Origin: Anaeroplasmataceae bacterium
GTDB taxonomy: Bacteria; Bacillota_I; Bacilli_A; Acholeplasmatales; Anaeroplasmataceae
Direction of reading: 5' to 3'
DNA: 8,179 nucleotides
Assembly: GCA_020024985.1 (NCBI GenBank)
Contig: JAHHSW010000030.1
Location: forward strand, 1 to 8,179
Shown: positions 1 through 6,092 of the stretch, in pieces
Layout of the letters: each line of letters starts with the position of its first letter
Position numbering within the stretch: the first letter of the stretch is position 1
Position numbers and translations under genes: made by a program
The notes under the pieces: generated by a model
Database searches by the model: none
Told to the model about the DNA's origin: nothing
What the model saw: the letters and a program-made list of their open reading frames with translations, nothing else

Positions 1-1
1 G

Positions 2-406
2 GCTTTAATTATTTATGGTAGCCTAGCTGGTCTTTTAATATTAATAATAGTGATCTTTATTTACTTTATAATGAGAAGTAGAATGATATCACATATCTAT
101 ACTATAGGAGTATACCGCTCCTTAGGTGCTAGGAAGGGAAGAATATATACTAGATATATATTTGATATACTAATTTTAACAACCCTTACCACAGTGGTTG
201 GCTATTTATTAACTCTACTAGGCTACTTTACTATTGCCTCTGGAATTAATAGCATTGTAGGTGTGATGGGCTTAAAGATGAGCCTTGGGCTTTCCTTAAT
301 AGGAGTATTAATTCTTTATCTATTTAATTTAGCCTTTGGTATGCTACCAATCGCTTTATTAATGAGAGAAAGGCCTAGTGAAATTTTAAGTAAGTATGAT
401 ATTTAA
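2..406 (+). CDS. FtsX/MacB-type ABC transporter permease, C-terminal part (5' end outside window)
   Basis: The reading frame is open from base 2 and ends at TAA 404-406, so about 134 C-terminal residues are visible. A GTG at position 50 is inside the gene and is not the start. Three hydrophobic segments are visible: one right at the window edge (rich in Ile and Leu), one after the sequence RYIFD, and one near the C-terminus ending at PIALLM. Between the first two lies the cytoplasmic stretch with VYRSLGARKGRI, which matches the 'GILRALGASK' loop of FtsX-like permeases. The tail RERPSEILSKYDI is the usual end of these proteins (R-P-x-E-I-L-x-K-x-D/Y-I), so the C-terminus looks complete. Such permeases pair with an ATPase in export or mechanotransmission complexes; the partner and substrate are not visible here. 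The IS607 element lies just downstream and does not interrupt the coding sequence. Confidence 0.85.
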   Translation, partial: ALIIYGSLAGLLILIIVIFIYFIMRSRMISHIYTIGVYRSLGARKGRIYTRYIFDILILTTLTTVVGYLLTLLGYFTIASGINSIVGVMGLKMSLGLSLIGVLILYLFNLAFGMLPIALLMRERPSEILSKYDI

Positions 407-457
407 ATAATTAAGAAAAATATGCGTAGAGGTTCGCAAACAGTATCGCTAAATCTA

Positions 458-487
458 TAAAACTATGATAAACTATGTAAAACTCTA
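458..487 (+). repeat. Left-end 10-bp tandem repeats, candidate TnpA binding sites
   Basis: Three consecutive 10-mers read taaaactatg (458-467), ataaactatg (468-477) and taaaactcta (478-487). The spacing of 10 bp would place the same face of DNA toward a protein. Related units occur in the opposite orientation at the right end (2919-2954). A further match, taaaactat, occurs at 1217-1225 in front of tnpB. IS607 transposases are known to bind short repeated motifs near the ends; assigning these repeats that role is inference. Confidence 0.5.
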
Positions 488-530
488 ATTAAGTATGATA
501 TCATATATTTAATTAGAGTTTTTATTTTAA
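479..530 (+). terminator. Long hairpin with T-tract before tnpA (terminator)
   Basis: A perfect 14-bp stem pairs 479-492 with 509-522. The loop contains a second small palindrome, tatgatatcata (494-505). The right arm runs into TTTTATTTT, so it reads as an intrinsic terminator on the + strand. It stands only 12 bases before the tnpA ribosome binding site. If the element starts near 431, the hairpin belongs to the IS and would block read-through from the permease gene into tnpA, a known way of keeping transposase low. Otherwise it is the permease gene's own terminator. The stem is AT-rich, so its strength is uncertain. Confidence 0.65.
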
Positions 531-546
531 AATGGAGAATTGAAAA

Positions 547-1176
547 ATGAAGTACTTATCAAGTAAAACTGTAACACAAATATTAGGTGTTACTGCTCAA
601 ACACTTAGAAATTGGGATAAGGAGGGTAAGCTTAAGCCAGCTTACACTAAAAGTAATGGATATAGATACTATTCAGAGGATTCTATCTTAGCCTATACTC
701 AAGAGAGAAAAACCAAAAAAGAATTAAATGTGGTAGCCTATGCTAGAGTCTCTAGTAAAAAACAAAGTGATGATTTAGAAAGACAGGTAAATAACCTTAA
801 GACATATTTAGATACTAATTATACTGGCTATGAGGTTATAACTGATATAGGCTCAGGTATTAATTATAATAAGCCAGGCTTAAAAAGACTTATTGAAAAA
901 ATCAACCGTAAGGAGGTTGATTTGATAGTAGTTCTTTACAAGGATAGATTATTAAGATTTGGCTTTGAGCTAGTTGAATATTTTGCTGAATTGAATAACG
1001 TTAAAATTGAGGTTCTAGATCGAACTGATAAAACCCAAGACCAAGAGCTAGTTGAGGACTTAGTACAGATTATAACTGCATTTTCATGCAAGCTTCAAGG
1101 TAAGCATAAAGCTAAAGCTAAAACTGTAATGGAGGAATTTTCTGAAAAAATAACAGAAATAGCGAATAAAGAATAA
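547..1176 (+). CDS. tnpA: IS607-family transposase TnpA (serine recombinase with MerR-like HTH)
   Basis: This 209-residue protein catalyses excision and insertion of the element by serine-recombinase chemistry, forming a phosphoserine link to DNA. Residues 1-55 form a MerR-like helix-turn-helix: VTQILGVTAQTLRNWDKEGKL followed by GYRYY. The catalytic domain begins at YARVSS (65-70); by alignment with resolvase S10, Ser69 is the nucleophile and Arg67 an active-site arginine. DRLLRF (133-138) supplies the conserved D and two arginines, and the C-terminal DLVQIITAFSCKLQGK (171-186) is characteristic of IS607 transposases. The length is typical for the family and no key residue is missing, so the protein looks functional. 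The ATG at 547 follows TGGAGA (533-538) with about 8 bases of spacing. Downstream tnpB starts about 110 bp later. Confidence 0.95.
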   Translation: MKYLSSKTVTQILGVTAQTLRNWDKEGKLKPAYTKSNGYRYYSEDSILAYTQERKTKKELNVVAYARVSSKKQSDDLERQVNNLKTYLDTNYTGYEVITDIGSGINYNKPGLKRLIEKINRKEVDLIVVLYKDRLLRFGFELVEYFAELNNVKIEVLDRTDKTQDQELVEDLVQIITAFSCKLQGKHKAKAKTVMEEFSEKITEIANKE

Positions 1177-1240
1177 ATTTAACTTAATTTTTATCAAATC
1201 TGTAAAAGTATATAATTAAAACTATAAAAGCGTTGAAAAA

Positions 1241-1282
1241 CAGCCCTAAAAATGGTCTAATATATGTAGAGATGGAGGGTTG
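1241..1282 (+). promoter_or_regulatory. Possible hairpin masking the tnpB ribosome binding site
   Basis: cagccct (1241-1247) can pair with agggttg (1276-1282) over 7 bp with one G-T wobble. The right arm overlaps the GGAGGG ribosome binding site (1274-1279) of tnpB, so this fold would limit its translation. A weak promoter-like pair, TTGAAA (1233-1238) and TAATAT (1258-1263), has a 19-bp spacer, longer than ideal. The pairing is short and may be chance. Confidence 0.3.
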
Positions 1283-1286
1283 TCTT

Positions 1287-2758
1287 ATGAAAGAAAATGT
1301 TGAATTATATACATATTTAGTAATGCTTCTACCAACAAATAGACAAAGAACTAGATTAAAGATAACCCTAATTGCCTGTATTTTAGCATATAACTGGGTA
1401 TGTGATTATTTTAATAAAAAAATTAAGCTTTATCATGAGCTAACTGATTAAGCAAAGGAGCTTTCTCTTAGCTTAGATAATGATGTTAAGGCTAATTGCC
1501 CATGGTATATAGGAACTGATTCTCAAATTAGGCAGCTTTTTACTACATATAAGAAGGAACATGATGAGTATTGCATAAAAAATAGAGCTGGGCTAACTAA
1601 TAAGGAAGCTTATTTAAAGCATTTAGATATTTTATTTTATGAGGTTAGTAATGACGCCCTTAAGCAAGCTGTTAAGCAGGCCATAAAGGCTTGGAGAAGC
1701 TATTTTAAGGGTATTCATGGTAGACCTAGATATAAGAGCTTCGATTTAACTAATAAAAGCTTTTATGTTGATTCCTTGAAGATTAAATTTGAGGAATTTG
1801 AGGATGAGCAAGAGAGTGATATAAATAATAATAAAAGATTTAGCTGCTTCAAAAAAGGATTAAGAGTAAAGCTTGAAAAGCTTGGTAAGACAAAATCAGC
1901 AAGAGATAAGCAATTCAATATGGTTAAGATGGCTGAGCCTCGTAGAATACCAAGAGGTATAAATTATTATAACTGTAGAGTAAAATATGATGGAGAAAGA
2001 TTTTGGTTATCAGTATCGGTTGATGCAAAGTATAGACCTAATAAGAGAAAGAAATTAAAGTAGCAAGTGATGACACTATAGTTGGTTATGATTTAAACAT
2101 TAAAACTATTAATGAATCAGATGGTAGTACATATAATACTGCTCGTAATGATGCTAGATATAAAAAAATTGATAATAAGAGAAAGAAATTACAAAGAATA
2201 TGCACAAGAAAATATAAAGCTGCCGAGGATAAGGCTCTTTTAAAAGGCGATACATTCACTTATAAAGATAAATCCGGTAAGAAAATAACTAGAGGCAAGG
2301 TTTTAAAGAAAAGTAAGAAGCTAATAAAAGCATATAAAGCATTAGCTAAGACCTGTCACAAGCTAGCTAATCTTAAAAAGCAAATAGATATGGAAAATAT
2401 TATGAAGCTTCTTAATCCAGCTCCTAAGGTAATTGTCTTAGAGGATTTAGATATAAAATCAATGCAAAAGAACCATAATGTTAGTAGAGGAATACAAATA
2501 GTAGGGCTACGATCCTTTAAAATGGAATTGTTAAATAAAATAAGATTTACTGACATAAAGGTTGTCATAGCAAATAAATATTTTCCATCTAGTAAAATAT
2601 GTAATAATTGTGGTTATTTATATAAGGATTTAAAGTTAAGTGATAGGGTATGGATTTGTCCTTCTTGTGGTAAAATAATAAATAGAGATTATAATGTAGC
2701 ACTCAATCTAAGAGATTATGGAATTAAAGAATTAAATTATAAGCTTATTAAGCAATAA
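1287..2758 (+). pseudogene. tnpB: Decayed tnpB: RNA-guided nuclease of IS607 element, broken by a stop and a frameshift
   Basis: TnpB is the omegaRNA-guided, RuvC-type DNA nuclease of IS605/IS607 elements and the ancestor type of Cas12. I chose ATG 1287 because GGAGGG (1274-1279) lies 7 bases before it and the protein begins like TnpB. The frame is interrupted by TAA at 1449-1451 and continues in the same frame with TnpB-like sequence (DNDVKANCPWYIGTDSQIRQLF and a GRPRYKS motif) to TAG 2061-2063. From about 2045-2060 the homology moves to another frame, a net loss of one base, and runs to TAA 2756-2758. All catalytic parts survive in that last piece: RuvC-I Asp in VGYDLNIKT (codon 2090), RuvC-II Glu in VIVLEDLD (codon 2441), RuvC-III Asp in NRDYNVALNL (codon 2687), and a zinc finger with Cys codons at 2600, 2609, 2657 and 2666. 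The rebuilt length is about 490 codons. As written it cannot make a full nuclease unless recoded. Confidence 0.9.
2039..2191 (+). repeat. 19-bp exact direct repeat inside tnpB (2039-2057 and 2173-2191)
   Basis: The sequence taataagagaaagaaatta occurs exactly at 2039-2057 and again at 2173-2191, offset by 134 bp. Both copies read NKRKKL in their local tnpB frame. The second sits where TnpB proteins normally have a basic 'KLxR' stretch after the RuvC-I motif. The first lies exactly at the frameshift before RuvC-I. The region is A-rich, but a 19-base identity is far beyond what composition alone should give. Confidence 0.8.
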
Positions 2759-2815
2759 TATTAATAAAGTAGGCTTAAAAGCAATATATATAAATTAGAA
2801 TTAAAAGAATTAAAC

Positions 2816-2962
2816 AGCCGTTACGTTCGAACGGCTTAAGCCCCTGGAGAATCATAAAGGCTTGATTACCTTCGGTGATTTTACCCTTTATGATACATTG
2901 AACGGGGTAGAGAATATAACTTTATAAAGGTTTTATAAAGATTTATAGTTTTCTCGGAACGG
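2816..2962 (+). ncRNA. Candidate omegaRNA (reRNA) scaffold at the right end of the IS607 element
   Basis: In IS605/IS607 elements the 3' end of tnpB and the right end are processed into a guide RNA whose guide is the flanking DNA. This stretch is non-coding and unusually structured. Hairpin 1 pairs agccgtt (2816-2822) with aacggct (2830-2836). A domain closed by cccc (2841-2844) and gggg (2904-2907) holds a 10-bp stem, atcataaagg (2851-2860) with cctttatgat (2885-2894), topped by attacc (2865-2870) with ggtgat (2874-2879). A third arm pairs gagaa (2910-2914) with ttctc (2951-2955) around a 9-bp hairpin, ctttataaa (2920-2928) with tttataaag (2932-2940). The motif gaacgg recurs at 2829, 2900 and 2957. 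The guide would start near 2963. The RNA may begin upstream inside tnpB. The structure is seen; the omegaRNA role is inferred from the family. Confidence 0.65.
2919..2954 (-). repeat. Right-end repeats, inverted relative to the left end
   Basis: Read on the minus strand this stretch gives agaaaact, ataaatct, ataaaacct and ataaagt, at plus-strand positions starting 2947, 2939, 2928 and 2919. These resemble the left-end unit ataaaact (458-487) and are spaced 8-11 bp. The opposite orientation at the two ends suits binding by the transposase. The same bases also form the third arm of the omegaRNA candidate, so the region probably serves as DNA site and RNA scaffold at once. Confidence 0.45.
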
Positions 2963-2973
2963 TAAAGGTAGTG

Positions 2974-3001
2974 AAAAAGTAGAGATTTAATCTCTATTTT
3001 T
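2974..3001 (+). terminator. Intrinsic terminator-like hairpin downstream of the IS
   Basis: tagagat (2980-2986) pairs with atctcta (2990-2996) around a TTA loop, preceded by AAAAA (2974-2978) and followed by TTTTT (2997-3001). This is a weak, AT-rich but well-formed terminator shape, usable in both directions. It lies between the inferred IS right end and the ileS promoter. Because no other terminator is certain outside the IS, it may be the original terminator of the permease gene, now separated from it by the insertion. It would also stop read-through from the IS into ileS. Confidence 0.55.
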
Positions 3002-3042
3002 CATTTGAAACGTGCTATTATTTAAGATTTAGCTATTTTCTA

Positions 3043-3071
3043 TTTACTTTAGTATAAATTAATAGTATAAT
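3043..3071 (+). promoter_or_regulatory. Promoter of the T-box leader and ileS
   Basis: A perfect -10 box TATAAT (3066-3071) has a 17-bp spacer to TTTACT (3043-3048), which matches four of six bases of the sigma-A -35 consensus. Transcription would begin near 3078, just before the first paired strand of the T-box leader. Confidence 0.75.
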
Positions 3072-3077
3072 CTCATT

Positions 3078-3308
3078 TGAGTTAATGGTTTTGATCCTAT
3101 AGTAATAAATCAGCATGACTTCAAGAGAGCTATTGTTAGGTGCGAAATAGCAGTCTAGATTTATTTGTATCAATAGGGGAGCTGGTATAGGGATAAGCTA
3201 TACCCGGGTGGCTACGTTACAGTAATTGAGGGCTATATATTTATAATATATAGAACTAAGGTGGTACCGCGATAATTCGTCCTTAGATTAAGTTCTAAGG
3301 ACTTTTTT
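3078..3308 (+). promoter_or_regulatory. T-box riboswitch sensing uncharged tRNA-Ile
   Basis: This leader controls ileS by direct binding of uncharged tRNA. Stem I is built from a basal helix cctat (3096-3100) with atagg (3173-3177) and aataaatc (3104-3111) with gatttatt (3158-3165). It has the AGTA turn (3101-3104), the AGAGA motif (3124-3128) and the apical GGTGCGAA (3139-3146). The specifier codon is ATC (3169-3171), an isoleucine codon followed by a purine, as usual. Two more hairpins follow (3184-3190 with 3198-3204, and 3233-3240 with 3246-3253). The T-box itself, aaggtggtaccgcg (3258-3271), carries TGGT, which matches an ACCA tRNA end with discriminator A73, as expected for tRNA-Ile. 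Antiterminator helix ctaagg (3256-3261) with ccttag (3281-3286) competes with the terminator. Confidence 0.95.
3279..3308 (+). terminator. T-box attenuator terminator of ileS
   Basis: gtccttaga (3279-3287) pairs perfectly with tctaaggac (3294-3302) around a six-base loop, followed by TTTTTT (3303-3308). Its left arm overlaps the antiterminator strand (3281-3286). Charged tRNA-Ile or no tRNA therefore leaves it formed, while uncharged tRNA stabilises the alternative fold and lets transcription reach ileS. Confidence 0.9.
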
Positions 3309-3331
3309 ATTATAGAAGGAGATAGTAGAGG

Positions 3332-6028
3332 ATGAAGGATTACAAGGACACCCTATATATGGGTAAGACAAGCTTTGAAATGCGTGGTAATTTAACTAAT
3401 AAAGAGCCTCGTATTCAAGAAAAGTGGAATAATTTAGATTTATATAATCAAAGAATTAAGCAAAATGAAGGAAAAAGGGAGTATACCTTACATGATGGAC
3501 CTCCATATGCAAATGGTGACATTCATTTAGGACATGCCCTTAATAAGATTTTAAAGGACTTTATCGTTAGATATAAGAATATGAACGGCTTTAAGTCAGT
3601 TTATATTCCAGGCTGGGATACTCATGGTCTTCCAATTGAGAATGCTCTTCAAAAGAAGGGAATTTCAAGAAAGAATACACCATTATCTGAATTTAGAAAT
3701 AAGTGTACTGAATATGCTTATAAGCAAGTAGAGCGTCAAATGGCTGGCTTCAAACGTTTAGGTGTTTTAGCTGATTATGAGCATCCATATATAACACTTC
3801 AGCATGATTTTGAGCGTGATCAAATTTTAGTATTTGCTAAGATGGCAGAGAAGGGTCTAATTTATAAGGGCTTAAAGCCAGTATATTGGTCACCTTCTTC
3901 AGAATCAGCATTAGCTGAGGCTGAAATTGAATATAAGGATATTACCTCAAAGGCAATTTATTTTAAATTCCCATTAGTTGAGGCTACAGGAGATTTAGAG
4001 GGTGCAAGCCTAATGGTTTGGACAACTACACCTTGGACATTACCATGTAACCTAGCTATTGCGGCAGGTTCTGATATTGAATATACTATTTTTAATTCAA
4101 ATCAAGGTAAGCTAGTTTGTGCTGCTGATTTATTAAATTCATTAGTTGAGAAGCTAAAGCTAGAAAACGTAGAGGTTATTTCTAATGTTAGAGGTAATAG
4201 CTTACTTGGCTTAAAGTATAATCATGTTTTATATAATAGAATTTCACCAGTTATTAACGCTGATTACGTTACTACAACTGATGGTACTGGTTTTGTACAT
4301 ATCGCTCCAGGCTATGGTGAGGAGGACTACAATGCTGGTAAGGAGTATGGCCTTGATATTTTAGTTGCAGTTGACTCTAAGGGTTATCAAACAGAGGCTG
4401 CTGGTAAGTATGCAGGATTATTCTATGAGGATTCTGAGGATGTTATTATTGAGGATTTAAAGAATTTAGGTTCTTTAATGCTATTAGATCCAATTACACA
4501 TAGCTATCCTCATGACTGGAGAACAAAGAAGCCAGTAATTTATCGTGCTACACCACAATGGTTTGCATCTATTGACCCTATTAAGGAAGACATTTTAAAT
4601 GCTATTAAGAATGTTAATTGGAATCCAAAGTGGGGAGAGGTTCGTATCTCTAATATGATTCGTGATAGACATGACTGGTGTATTTCACGTCAAAGAGCAT
4701 GGGGTGTTCCAATCCCTGTATTCTATGCTGAAAATGGCGAGGCTATTATTGATCAGGCTGTTTTAAAGCATGTAGCTGAATTATTTGGTGAATATGGCTC
4801 AACTGTTTGGTTTGAGCGTGAGGCTAAGGATTTACTTCCTGAGGGCTTTACTCATCCAGGTAGCCCTAATGGTAAATTTACTAAGGAAAATGATATTATG
4901 GACGTATGGTTTGACTCAGGCTCAAGCTATATGCTATTAAAGAGAAGAGGAATTTCTTATCCTGCAGATTTATATCTTGAGGGCTCTGACCAATATAGAG
5001 GTTGGTTTAACTCTTCAGTAATTAACGCTGTAGCTACTACAGGAGTTGCTCCTTATAAGACTGTATTATCTCATGGCTTTACTCTTGATGGACAGGGTAG
5101 AAAGATGAGTAAGTCTTTAGGAAATACTGTTGACCCAATTAAGGTATGTAACCAAAATGGTGCTGATATCCTTCGTTTATGGGTAGCATCAGTAGAATAT
5201 CGTGCTGATATGCCACTTTCACAGGATATTTTAAAGCAGGTATCTGAGTCTTATCGTAAGATTAGAAATACATTAAGATTCTTATTATCAAATACATCAG
5301 ACTTCAACCCAGCTGATTCATTATCATATGATAAGCTTGAAAGAGTTGATAAGTATATGTACATTAAGCTACAACGCTTTATTGATCAAATTAAGACAAA
5401 TTATGACAATTTTGACTTTGGTGAGGTTTATAGAAATGTAAATGCATATATTACTAATACCTTATCTGCATTCTATTTAGACTTTACTAAGGACATTCTA
5501 TATATTGAGGATCCAAAGAGCAATAAGAGATTATCAGTTCAAACTGTATTCTACCAGATTGCTTTAGCTTTAATGAAGCTTTTAACACCAATCCTACCTC
5601 ATACTATGTCAGAGGCATATGATACTCTTAAGTATAAGGAAAAAGAGGATGTATATCTAACAGATATGCCAGTAGCTAACATGGATTTAGATACTGAGCT
5701 TGAGGCTCAAATGGACTCATTTATGAGCTATAGAGACGTAGTATTAAAGAATCTAGAGGAAGCAAGAGCAGCTAAGGTTATTGGTAAGAGCTTTAATGCT
5801 CATTTAACTATCACCCTAGATAAGGAGGCTAAGCTTGTATTTGAGCCAATTATGGATTCTGCAGCTCAGCTATTAATCGTTTCTCAGCTAGAATTTGTTG
5901 ATGGTGATGAATTCAAGGTAGAGGTAAAGCCTGCAGAGGGTCACGTATGTGCTCGTTGCTGGATGATTGTTCCTGAGGTTGATGAGGACGAGTTATGTCC
6001 TAGATGTAGAGCTATCCTAAAGAAGTAG
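3332..6028 (+). CDS. ileS: Isoleucyl-tRNA synthetase (IleRS)
   Basis: This class I synthetase attaches isoleucine to tRNA-Ile in the cytosol and edits mischarged valine. The 898 residues are close to the bacterial IleRS norm. The ATP-binding HIGH motif is HLGH (65-68). The CP1 editing domain shows WTTTPWTLP (230-238) and HIAPGYGEEDY (323-333), with D332 matching the editing aspartate. CISRQRAWG (450-458) and KMSKS (591-595) complete the catalytic core. The anticodon-binding region follows, and a C-terminal zinc knuckle has Cys 873, 876, 889 and 892, the bacterial-type end. ATG 3332 follows AAGGAG (3316-3321) with 10 bases of spacing and the N-terminus (KDYKDTLYMGKTSFEMRGNL) is typical. Expression is governed by the upstream T-box. 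Lysine is mostly AAG. No clear terminator follows, so some transcripts may continue into the next gene 64 bp downstream. Confidence 0.98.
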   Translation: MKDYKDTLYMGKTSFEMRGNLTNKEPRIQEKWNNLDLYNQRIKQNEGKREYTLHDGPPYANGDIHLGHALNKILKDFIVRYKNMNGFKSVYIPGWDTHGLPIENALQKKGISRKNTPLSEFRNKCTEYAYKQVERQMAGFKRLGVLADYEHPYITLQHDFERDQILVFAKMAEKGLIYKGLKPVYWSPSSESALAEAEIEYKDITSKAIYFKFPLVEATGDLEGASLMVWTTTPWTLPCNLAIAAGSDIEYTIFNSNQGKLVCAADLLNSLVEKLKLENVEVISNVRGNSLLGLKYNHVLYNRISPVINADYVTTTDGTGFVHIAPGYGEEDYNAGKEYGLDILVAVDSKGYQTEAAGKYAGLFYEDSEDVIIEDLKNLGSLMLLDPITHSYPHDWRTKKPVIYRATPQWFASIDPIKEDILNAIKNVNWNPKWGEVRISNMIRDRHDWCISRQRAWGVPIPVFYAENGEAIIDQAVLKHVAELFGEYGSTVWFEREAKDLLPEGFTHPGSPNGKFTKENDIMDVWFDSGSSYMLLKRRGISYPADLYLEGSDQYRGWFNSSVINAVATTGVAPYKTVLSHGFTLDGQGRKMSKSLGNTVDPIKVCNQNGADILRLWVASVEYRADMPLSQDILKQVSESYRKIRNTLRFLLSNTSDFNPADSLSYDKLERVDKYMYIKLQRFIDQIKTNYDNFDFGEVYRNVNAYITNTLSAFYLDFTKDILYIEDPKSNKRLSVQTVFYQIALALMKLLTPILPHTMSEAYDTLKYKEKEDVYLTDMPVANMDLDTELEAQMDSFMSYRDVVLKNLEEARAAKVIGKSFNAHLTITLDKEAKLVFEPIMDSAAQLLIVSQLEFVDGDEFKVEVKPAEGHVCARCWMIVPEVDEDELCPRCRAILKK

Positions 6029-6036
6029 TCCTACTA

Positions 6037-6067
6037 TTTTGACATTAGGTCAAAAAAATGATAAAAT
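6037..6067 (+). promoter_or_regulatory. Promoter with overlapping inverted repeat (operator candidate)
   Basis: TTGACA (6039-6044) and TAAAAT (6062-6067) are separated by 17 bp, and TGA before the -10 box makes an extended -10. The -35 box lies within a perfect inverted repeat, ttttgac (6037-6043) and gtcaaaa (6049-6055) around attag, a 19-bp site that could bind a dimeric repressor and block polymerase. The repeat is not followed by a T-tract, so it is not an obvious terminator for ileS. The regulator is unknown; a nucleoside-responsive one would suit the deo genes downstream, which is inference. Confidence 0.65.
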
Positions 6068-6092
6068 ACTTGTAACGAAAGGCGATGATGAT

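Larger units (their letters stand above)
431..2962 (+). mobile_element. IS607-family insertion sequence (tnpA intact, tnpB decayed)
   Basis: The element is defined by a MerR-HTH serine recombinase followed by a tnpB remnant on the same strand, the gene order of IS607-family elements. This family has no classical terminal inverted repeats or target duplication and is known to insert at a short GG-like core. The boundaries given are inferred: a GG at 431-432 lies just left of the subterminal repeats, and a GG at 2961-2962 ends the folded right end. Joining the flanks at these GGs would restore a plausible intergenic region between the permease gene and the hairpin at 2974-3001. The ends could be off by tens of bases. 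Lysine codon use in tnpA (10 AAG, 16 AAA) differs from deoC (14 AAG, 3 AAA), which fits an acquired element. The insertion lies between the permease stop and the ileS promoter and breaks no coding sequence. Confidence 0.8.

Noticed and set aside
407..546. CRISPR-like repeats or a small gene in the gap before tnpA
   Set aside because: The repeats are 10-mers in direct tandem without spacers, and no frame with a start and ribosome binding site is present; they fit transposon-end sites better.
2356..2568. 70-residue open frame on the minus strand within tnpB
   Set aside because: It is antisense to conserved TnpB sequence covering the RuvC-II motif, with no ribosome binding site or recognisable protein; a shadow frame.
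2390..2758. Separate small zinc-finger gene starting at ATG 2390
   Set aside because: The same frame is open from 2045 and carries the RuvC-I motif upstream of 2390; this is only the C-terminal part of the tnpB remnant.
3205..3215. gggtggctacg as a second T-box (tandem riboswitch)
   Set aside because: It resembles the T-box core but lacks the ACCGCG half and a following terminator; only one specifier stem is present. It is more likely part of the middle stems of the single T-box.
6024..6040. Terminator directly after ileS (agta/tact pairing)
   Set aside because: The stem is only 4 bp and no solid T-tract follows; too weak to call.
6039..6092. Upstream TTG start adding 18 residues to the 287-residue protein
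   Set aside because: The TTG is part of the -35 box and the added codons span the promoter; ATG 6093 has a properly placed ribosome binding site.
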